This document shows positions 58,403 through 64,000 of a stretch of 64,000 nt of DNA, piece by piece. Every line of letters begins with the position of its first letter. The first letter of the stretch is position 1. Under the pieces are notes generated by a model, which saw only the letters and a list, made by a program, of their open reading frames with translations, did not search any database and had not been told where the DNA came from. A program made the position numbers and the translations under genes. Source of the stretch: Xanthomarina spongicola (GTDB lineage: Bacteria; Bacteroidota; Bacteroidia; Flavobacteriales; Flavobacteriaceae); NCBI RefSeq assembly GCF_003148645.1, contig NZ_QGGP01000006.1:1-64000 (forward strand). Direction: 5' to 3'.

Positions 58403-60331
58403 ATGAACAAAAAAAACTATTTTTTTGGTGTACTTTGTAGTATGTCATTATTTTCTGTTGCACAGCAACAAGTAGATTCTACTCCTGTAGAAAAATTAGA
58501 AGAAGTGGTAATAACAGATTCTAAATTTGATTTAAATCGAGAAGATTCTGGAAAGGTTATTACCAAAATCACACAGAAAGAGTTGGAACAATTACAAGGA
58601 AAATCGATTGCTGAAATTATTAATACCACAGCAGGTATTGAAATTAATGGTGCTAACAGTAATGCTGGTCAAAATTTGAATTACTATGTTAGAGGAGGAA
58701 AAAACAGACAGGTATTAATTTTAATCGATGGTATAGCTGTTTCTGACCCTTCACAGATAGCAAACGATTACGATTTGCGTTTATTGAATGCCAATCAGGT
58801 TGAATCTATAGAAATATTAAAAGGAGCTTCAAGCACATTGTATGGTTCTGGTGCAGCAACTGCTGTTATAAATATAAAATTAAAGGAGGCCTCTAAAAAG
58901 GCTATATCTGCAAACTTTAGAAGTATTTTTGGAACCAATCAATCTCAAGAAGATAACAACTATAACATCAATAATTTTCAAAATAATGTTTCTGTAAATG
59001 GAACTATTAATAAGTTTAGCTATTTAGCGAGTTTTGGAAATCAATATACCGATGGATTATCTGCTCTTGCAAGTGGAACAGAACCAGATGCTTTTAATTC
59101 TATCAATGGAAACCTGAAGTTGGGTTACATCTTTTCTGATGCTTTTAAAATAAACATATACGGAAGCATGGATAAATTTAAAGCCGATTTTGACGATGGT
59201 TTTTCTGGAGTAGATACAGACGATCTTTCAACTACAAAACAACAACGCTACGGACTTTCGCCTGAATACACATATAATAATGGAAGTGTTACATTAAACG
59301 CTGCTTATAACAAAGTGGAACGAGACATAGAATCCAGTTATCCTGCGATGTTTAATGCAGAAAGCTTTAATGGAGATTTATATAATAAATACAATTTTAG
59401 CGATAAATTTTACACTGTTTTAGGAGTCAACTTTCAACAAAACAATATGGAGAGTTTTTCTATTCCTTATGGTGGAACAGATTTCGAACAAGGTATTAAT
59501 CCAGACAATGCCGAATATACCAATATCGATCCTTATGCGAATGTGGTTTATGTTTCAGATTTTGGTTTGCATGTTAATGCTGGAGCTCGTTTAAATAATC
59601 ATAGTGAATACGGAAATCATCTAGTTTATAGCTTAAATCCTTCATTTACAAAGAACTTCAGTTTTGGTTATTTAAAAGGTCTAGCAAGTTACAGCACAGC
59701 TTATATTACGCCTTCATTGTATCAGCTTTTTGATCCTTTATATGGAAACACCAATTTAAAACCTGAAGAAAATGCTACGTTTGAAGTTGGAGCAGAAATT
59801 CAATTGAAAGATAAAGCAACTATAAGTGTGGTATATTTTAATAGGGAAGAGGAGAATTTTATCGATTTTGTATACTTAGGTAGTTGGACTTATCAATATC
59901 AAAATGTGGATGAAAAATTTACGGCAAGTGGAATTGAATTTGTTGCAGATTACAATATAACAAAAACGTTGAAGCTAACGGCTAATGCTACTTATACGCA
60001 GGTAGATGAAGATTTAAGCTTAAGAATTCCTGAGTTTAAAGTGAATGGTTTATTAGGATATCAAGTATGTGAAAACACCTTTATGAGTTTATCATATCAG
60101 TTTACAGACGATAGAACAGATTCGTTTTATAACGATTTAACCTATATGAATGAAGAAGTGAATTTAAAAAGTTACAATCTGTTAGATTTTTACATCAGTC
60201 ATAACATTTTAGATAATAAAATGAAACTTTTTGCGAATCTCACCAACATTTTTAATGAGGGTTATCAAGAATTGTATGGCTATTCTACAAAAGGTAGAAA
60301 TGTGAATATTGGATTTAGTTTAACTTTATAG
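58403..60331 (+). CDS. btuB: TonB-dependent receptor, BtuB-like (cobalamin uptake)
   Basis: The protein has 642 residues: signal peptide (to about residue 21), plug domain (about 30-150 with the VLILIDGIAVSDPS and ILKGASSTLYGSGA segments) and a 22-strand barrel ending in an aromatic-poor but typical VNIGFSLTL. The length is close to E. coli BtuB (about 600). The upstream B12 riboswitch makes cobalamin the likely substrate. It imports the substrate across the outer membrane, energised by TonB-ExbBD, and hands it to the BtuFCD-type transporter next door. Confidence 0.93.
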   Translation: MNKKNYFFGVLCSMSLFSVAQQQVDSTPVEKLEEVVITDSKFDLNREDSGKVITKITQKELEQLQGKSIAEIINTTAGIEINGANSNAGQNLNYYVRGGKNRQVLILIDGIAVSDPSQIANDYDLRLLNANQVESIEILKGASSTLYGSGAATAVINIKLKEASKKAISANFRSIFGTNQSQEDNNYNINNFQNNVSVNGTINKFSYLASFGNQYTDGLSALASGTEPDAFNSINGNLKLGYIFSDAFKINIYGSMDKFKADFDDGFSGVDTDDLSTTKQQRYGLSPEYTYNNGSVTLNAAYNKVERDIESSYPAMFNAESFNGDLYNKYNFSDKFYTVLGVNFQQNNMESFSIPYGGTDFEQGINPDNAEYTNIDPYANVVYVSDFGLHVNAGARLNNHSEYGNHLVYSLNPSFTKNFSFGYLKGLASYSTAYITPSLYQLFDPLYGNTNLKPEENATFEVGAEIQLKDKATISVVYFNREEENFIDFVYLGSWTYQYQNVDEKFTASGIEFVADYNITKTLKLTANATYTQVDEDLSLRIPEFKVNGLLGYQVCENTFMSLSYQFTDDRTDSFYNDLTYMNEEVNLKSYNLLDFYISHNILDNKMKLFANLTNIFNEGYQELYGYSTKGRNVNIGFSLTL

Positions 60332-60338
60332 AATATAA

Positions 60339-60364
60339 AAAAAGCCACTTACTAGTGGCTTTTT
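60339..60364. terminator. Terminator between btuB and the S41 peptidase gene
   Basis: AAAAAGCCACT, a 4-nt loop and AGTGGCTTTTT. It serves the convergent genes. Confidence 0.92.
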
Positions 60365-60369
60365 TATTA

Positions 60370-61791
60370 TCAATCAACATACATTTGATTTTTTGTTAAA
60401 GTAAAATCCTTACTGTCGCCAACAACTTCCATGTTGCTATACGGTTGCAAGGAAATCCGACCAGTATCAATAATATGCTGTAAAGCAATGGCTAATAAAG
60501 TTTCATCTGGATTACCTAGAACACCTAAGTTTCCATAGTTTTCTGAAGCTATAATGTCTGGATCTAATCCATTGTTATAATCTGTATAACCAACAGTATT
60601 TAAAGTTTTTAATACCAATGGCTGCATGGCATAGGTATGAATTGGATTTATATCACTATTACTAAAATCTGGTGAATCGTAAAGAGTTATAGAAGCTTGA
60701 TATTTCCCAGTTGTTGTTCCACCAATTTGCACCACGTCTATATAAGGATTTAAACAGTTTATTACCAATTCGCTAGCAGAAGCTGTGCTTTTTGTTGTTA
60801 AAACATAGACTTTTGCTAATTGCAAACTGTTTAAAGAGATTCCATCGTCATTATCTGTAAAATTATATATTAAATCATTTGGATCTATTTGACTTTGAAT
60901 CTCGCTATTCCATTGTTGTGTAGCAAAAGTCTGTCCAGTAAACTGTCCAGTTATCATACTAGACAATAAAATAGCTGTATTTACCGAGCCTCCAGAGTTA
61001 TACCTTAAGTCCAAAACTAAATTCTGAATGTTTTGAGATTGAAAATAATTAAAGGTTTCGTTTAATTGCGAATCGAAATCTCTTGTAAAACCATTATACA
61101 TTAAATAGCCTACATTTTGGTTGTCAACTTCTAAAATCTGTTTTATAAAAATAGGATTTTCAGTATATGGTGTTTTTGTTAGGTTGATACTTTGGTTGGT
61201 TGGTTCAATAGAGTCATCGTCGGTTTCTGGAGTCCCATTATCGTTATAGGTTGCTAGGTTTATAGTATAATTATTCGGACTTAATAAGGTTCTGTAATTA
61301 TCTAAATTTAATGAAGTTCCGTTTACAGCATGAAAGATTAATCCTCTTTGCAACCCTTTGTTTTCAGCGTCTGTGTTTGGTAACACATAACGTACATAAC
61401 CAAAAACTTCAGAACTTGTGCTTGAAAAACGAACCAAGCCAAACTCCATTCCGTTGTTATAAGTAGTTCCGTTAAGCTGCTGTTGCAATTCAATATAATT
61501 ATCTGTTATCCAACTAAACCTATCAATGGTTGGTCTTTGGTAGATTAGGCTTTCAAATAAATCTTCAGGAGAAGAAAAACTGTTTAAAAAACTTTCATAT
61601 TCAGAATCATTAAATCTATCATTAGCTAAATCAGGCACGTTATCTTTATATAGATAATAGGTATTTAAGCCCTTCCAGACAAAATCGTTTAAATCTCTAG
61701 TAGAAACAGGATTGTCGTCCAAGTCTTCAAAACATCCAATAGTAACAAAAGATAATATAAATAATATGAATAATAATTTTATAGATTTCAT
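60370..61791 (-). CDS. S41-family (C-terminal processing-like) peptidase lipoprotein
   Basis: The protein has 473 residues with a lipoprotein signal (lipobox IGCFED, Cys near residue 20). A helical N-domain is followed by a PDZ-like region (about 115-200) and the S41 catalytic domain. NLVLDLRYNSGGSVNTAI lies near 250-270, and the Ser is in TKSTASASELV near 337. The catalytic Lys should follow 20-30 residues later in GGTTTGKYQA. It degrades or processes proteins in the periplasm or at the outer membrane; the substrate is unknown. Such lipoprotein S41 peptidases are common in Bacteroidota. Confidence 0.93.
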   Translation of the reverse strand: MKSIKLLFILFILSFVTIGCFEDLDDNPVSTRDLNDFVWKGLNTYYLYKDNVPDLANDRFNDSEYESFLNSFSSPEDLFESLIYQRPTIDRFSWITDNYIELQQQLNGTTYNNGMEFGLVRFSSTSSEVFGYVRYVLPNTDAENKGLQRGLIFHAVNGTSLNLDNYRTLLSPNNYTINLATYNDNGTPETDDDSIEPTNQSINLTKTPYTENPIFIKQILEVDNQNVGYLMYNGFTRDFDSQLNETFNYFQSQNIQNLVLDLRYNSGGSVNTAILLSSMITGQFTGQTFATQQWNSEIQSQIDPNDLIYNFTDNDDGISLNSLQLAKVYVLTTKSTASASELVINCLNPYIDVVQIGGTTTGKYQASITLYDSPDFSNSDINPIHTYAMQPLVLKTLNTVGYTDYNNGLDPDIIASENYGNLGVLGNPDETLLAIALQHIIDTGRISLQPYSNMEVVGDSKDFTLTKNQMYVD

Positions 61792-61846
61792 AGTGGTTTA
61801 GCAACTTTTTCAGTTTAAAAATACTTACTTTATCTTAGATTAAAAA

Positions 61847-61854
61847 TATTTTTG
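61847..61854 (+). promoter_or_regulatory. Possible -7 box of the ECF sigma operon
   Basis: TATTTTTG fits TAnnTTTG, 71 nt upstream of the sigma factor start. No -33 box is evident. Confidence 0.4.
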
Positions 61855-61925
61855 TAACAAATCAATAAATGTATCGTCGTAATAATAAGCAGGCATAAAC
61901 CAACTGTAGAAAACCAAACAAAACT

Positions 61926-62435
61926 ATGACACAGGCAGAATTTTTAAATATTGTCATGCCATTTAAAGATAAAGTCTTTCGCTTAGCGAAACGCTTATTA
62001 GTTTCGAAAGAAGAAGCTGAAGATGCTACGCAAGAAATTTTGTTAAAACTGTGGAATAATAAAACAAAAATTGAAGAATATAAAAATGTGGAAGCATTTT
62101 CTATGACGATGACTAAGAATTTTTGTTTGGATAAATTAAAATCTAAACACGCACAAAATTTAAAAATTGTACATAGTAATTATCAAGACAATAACACGTC
62201 TTTGCAGAAGCAGATTGAATTAAACGATAGTGTTAATTGGGTAGCAAAAATAATAGAGGATTTACCTGAACAGCAAAAAATGGTTATTCAATTACGAGAT
62301 ATAGAACAATACGATTTAGATGAGATTGCACAAATGTTAGACATGAACAATACAGCAGTAAGAGTAGCCTTATCTAGAGCAAGAAAATCAATAAGAGAAA
62401 AATTAACTAATACGCATAGTTATGGTACTAAATAA
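61926..62435 (+). CDS. ECF-type RNA polymerase sigma factor
   Basis: The protein has 169 residues with region 2 (about 10-75, with [18 protein letters not shown]) and region 4 (about 110-160, with [13 protein letters not shown] and the [29 protein letters not shown]). It overlaps the next gene by 14 nt, indicating translational coupling with its probable anti-sigma factor. It leads a cluster with two DUF4252 genes, the well-known flavobacterial arrangement, and probably controls it. Confidence 0.95.
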   Translation: MTQAEFLNIVMPFKDKVFRLAKRLLVSKEEAEDATQEILLKLWNNKTKIEEYKNVEAFSMTMTKNFCLDKLKSKHAQNLKIVHSNYQDNNTSLQKQIELNDSVNWVAKIIEDLPEQQKMVIQLRDIEQYDLDEIAQMLDMNNTAVRVALSRARKSIREKLTNTHSYGTK

Positions 62436-62898
62436 TATAGAAAAATTACTTGAAAAGTACGAAAACGGTGAAACAACCCTAAAAGAAGAGCAGCAGTTAA
62501 AAAGCTATTTTTCTCAAGAAACTGTAGAGCCTCATTTAGAAATGTACAAACCTATGTTTGCCTACTTTTCAGTAAATCAGAAAGAAACGTTTACCAAAGC
62601 CGTTCCATTAAAAACTAAGAGAAGCTTTAATTACAAATGGATTTCGGTTGCAGCAGTAGCAGTTCTTATGTTAGGTTTCTATTTTAGTATGCCTATGTTT
62701 CAACAAGAAGAAGATTTAGGAACTTACGATGATCCAATGTTGGCTTATAACGAAGTAGTTAAATCTTTAGAGTTAATTTCAAGCAGTTTAAATAAAGGAA
62801 CTGAAAAAGTGGGTTATTTAAATGGCTTAAATAACGGTGTTTCTAAGGTTGGTTACCTTAATGAAATGGAAAATTCAACCAAAATAATTTTTAAATAA
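62422..62898 (+). CDS. Putative anti-sigma factor (membrane)
   Basis: The protein has 158 residues. An N-terminal cytoplasmic helical part (about 1-68, with [22 protein letters not shown] typical of Bacteroidota anti-sigma N-domains) is followed by one TM helix (about 72-90) and a periplasmic tail with a repeated sequence ([18 protein letters not shown]). The 14-nt overlap with the sigma gene supports the role. Sensing mechanism unknown. Confidence 0.8.
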   Translation: MVLNNIEKLLEKYENGETTLKEEQQLKSYFSQETVEPHLEMYKPMFAYFSVNQKETFTKAVPLKTKRSFNYKWISVAAVAVLMLGFYFSMPMFQQEEDLGTYDDPMLAYNEVVKSLELISSSLNKGTEKVGYLNGLNNGVSKVGYLNEMENSTKIIFK

Positions 62899-62954
62899 AA
62901 CAATATCAAAAAACGAACAAAATGAAAACAACAAATAAATTAAAAACAAGTAAA

Positions 62955-63521
62955 ATGAAGAATAAAGCAATCCTTTTCTTAATGGCAATCATGTTATTTC
63001 CATTAACATCTATGGCACAAGATATTTTCTCTAAGTACAGCGAAAATCCAGATGTAACGTATGTGTCTATTAAACCAAAAATGTTTCAAATGTTAGCTAA
63101 AATGGATATCAATTCAGACGATCCTGAAGCTCAAGAGTACATTAATATGGTAAACAGTATAACAAGTTTTAAAGTTATAACTACAGATAACAAAGCTATT
63201 TCAGCTGATGTTTCTAAATGGGTTCAATCTCGTAAAAGTTCACTTGAGGAATTAATGGAAGTTAAAGATGATGGTGTTAATATGACTTTTTATGTAAAAC
63301 AAGGCAGAGATGAAGATCATGTAAGCGAATTTCTAATGTTTGTAGATGGTTTAAGTGCCATTACTAAAGATGCAAATATTAATATGAATGGTGAAAAACG
63401 TGAGTTTGAAACGGTTGTGGTATCCTTAACTGGAGACATCGATTTAAATCAAATCTCTAAGCTTACACAGAAAATGAACATTCAAGGAAGTGAGCATTTA
63501 GATAAAAAAGGTAAAAAATAA
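62955..63521 (+). CDS. DUF4252 protein, first copy
   Basis: From the ATG at 62955 the protein has 188 residues; the frame is open to 62922, but that adds a charged, non-signal N-terminus. The signal peptide (cleavage near SMAQD) has no lipobox. The rest is a helical/beta DUF4252 domain with VSIKPKMFQML and the LMFVDGLSAI segment. The function is unknown; members are typically encoded with an ECF sigma factor and a second copy, as here. Confidence 0.88.
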   Translation: MKNKAILFLMAIMLFPLTSMAQDIFSKYSENPDVTYVSIKPKMFQMLAKMDINSDDPEAQEYINMVNSITSFKVITTDNKAISADVSKWVQSRKSSLEELMEVKDDGVNMTFYVKQGRDEDHVSEFLMFVDGLSAITKDANINMNGEKREFETVVVSLTGDIDLNQISKLTQKMNIQGSEHLDKKGKK

Positions 63522-63526
63522 GAACT

Positions 63527-64000
63527 ATGAACTCATCAATCAAAAAGTTATTATTCAGCTTACTAGCATGTATTGTGCTAGTAAGCTGTAATAATGGCGA
63601 ATCTCTACAAACTTATTTTGTAGATAACCAGGAGATGCCAGATTTTCTATCGGCAGATCTACCTACTACAATTGTGAAAATAGATGAATCTACTTTATCT
63701 AAAGATCAAATAGAAGCTTATAATTCTGTAAAGAGATTAAACTTTTTAGGTTATAAGATTAAAGAAAACAATCTAGAGGACTATACTTTAGAACTTTCTA
63801 AAGTGAAATCTATTTTGAACAATAAAAAGTATAACGACCTTATAGAATTCAACGATAAAGCAGCTAAAGTGGTTGTTAAATATATTGGAGATGACGATAC
63901 AGCCGATGAGTTTGTTGTTTTTGCAAGCTCGAAAGATATGGGTTTTGGAATAGTAAGAATTTTAGGAGACAACATGCGTCCTGAAAAAATGGCAACTCTT
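63527..64000 (+). CDS. DUF4252 lipoprotein, second copy (truncated by the window end)
   Basis: The ATG at 63527 begins MNSSIKKLLFSLLACIVLVS followed by Cys-Asn-Asn: a lipoprotein signal with the lipid-bearing Cys at residue 21. The remaining visible 137 residues form a DUF4252-type domain (YSVKRLNFLGYKI and FVVFASSKDMGFGIVRILG regions). The frame is open to the last base, so the gene continues beyond the window. It lies 5 nt after the first DUF4252 gene. Confidence 0.88.
   Translation, partial: MNSSIKKLLFSLLACIVLVSCNNGESLQTYFVDNQEMPDFLSADLPTTIVKIDESTLSKDQIEAYNSVKRLNFLGYKIKENNLEDYTLELSKVKSILNNKKYNDLIEFNDKAAKVVVKYIGDDDTADEFVVFASSKDMGFGIVRILGDNMRPEKMATL

Noticed and set aside
1-64000. CRISPR arrays, tRNA or rRNA genes, transposases, phage genes
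   Set aside because: None were seen; the repeated elements found are palindromic REP-like sequences, S23-associated repeats and operators, not direct-repeat arrays.

Overview
The window is AT-rich chromosomal DNA from a member of the Bacteroidota, almost certainly Flavobacteriaceae. The evidence is internal: Bacteroidota-type promoters (TAnnTTTG -7 boxes, one with a perfect TTTG -33 box 19 nt upstream), three proteins with type IX secretion (Por) tails, a fused CcoN-CcoO oxidase subunit, a CarB without the MGS domain, and type B L31. I see no rRNA, tRNA, CRISPR array, transposase or phage genes. Most of the window is housekeeping and membrane-physiology DNA, with a few small unusual elements embedded in it.

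Layout. 0.2-1.0 kb holds an orphan YD-like secreted protein with repeat-like flanks. 1.1-10.6 kb is a complete cbb3-type (high-affinity) cytochrome oxidase locus, ccoI and ccoS-N/O-Q-P-G-H plus a TauE/SafE-like membrane protein, next to a divergent Crp/Fnr-type regulator. Two matching operators sit at the same distance from the ccoI and ccoS -7 boxes. 10.6-14.2 kb holds a YdeI-like protein, an M1 metallopeptidase and a second YD-like protein. 14.4-20.7 kb is a MarR-led fatty-acid beta-oxidation operon, interrupted by an IVS-like four-helix bundle gene between inverted repeats. 20.8-26.4 kb has an acyl-CoA synthetase and purL, which carries an in-frame copy of a palindromic repeat also found at 1.84 kb. 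26.6-36.2 kb has a secreted endonuclease, an RNA methyltransferase, a YCF48-like lipoprotein, an ECF sigma cluster, an MsbA-like exporter and a phosphohexomutase.

36.3-47.1 kb carries a glycosyltransferase, DUF4199, L31, a GlmU-like protein, an OppA-like lipoprotein, a T9SS protein, mtaB, small enzymes, a lytic transglycosylase and envelope proteins. 47.2-51.7 kb has rpmH (hidden under a longer out-of-frame ORF), carB, an ankyrin protein and a DOMON/T9SS protein. 51.8-54.9 kb holds DUF3307, SatD and rmuC. Three identical-geometry palindromes spaced exactly 28 bp apart lie in front of satD. 55.0-60.3 kb is a vitamin B12 uptake region: BtuFCD-like ABC transporter, a 35-residue membrane peptide, a cobalamin riboswitch and a BtuB-like receptor. 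60.4-64.0 kb has an S41 peptidase lipoprotein and a second ECF sigma cluster with two DUF4252 proteins, the last cut by the window edge.

Best leads for new biology: the tandem operator array and possible nucleotidyl-cyclase-like fold of SatD with its DUF3307 partner; the palindromic element translated inside PurL; the IVS-like S23 element inside a protein-coding operon; and the Fnr-type operator pair. All similarity statements are from recognition of motifs and family features; no database search was run.
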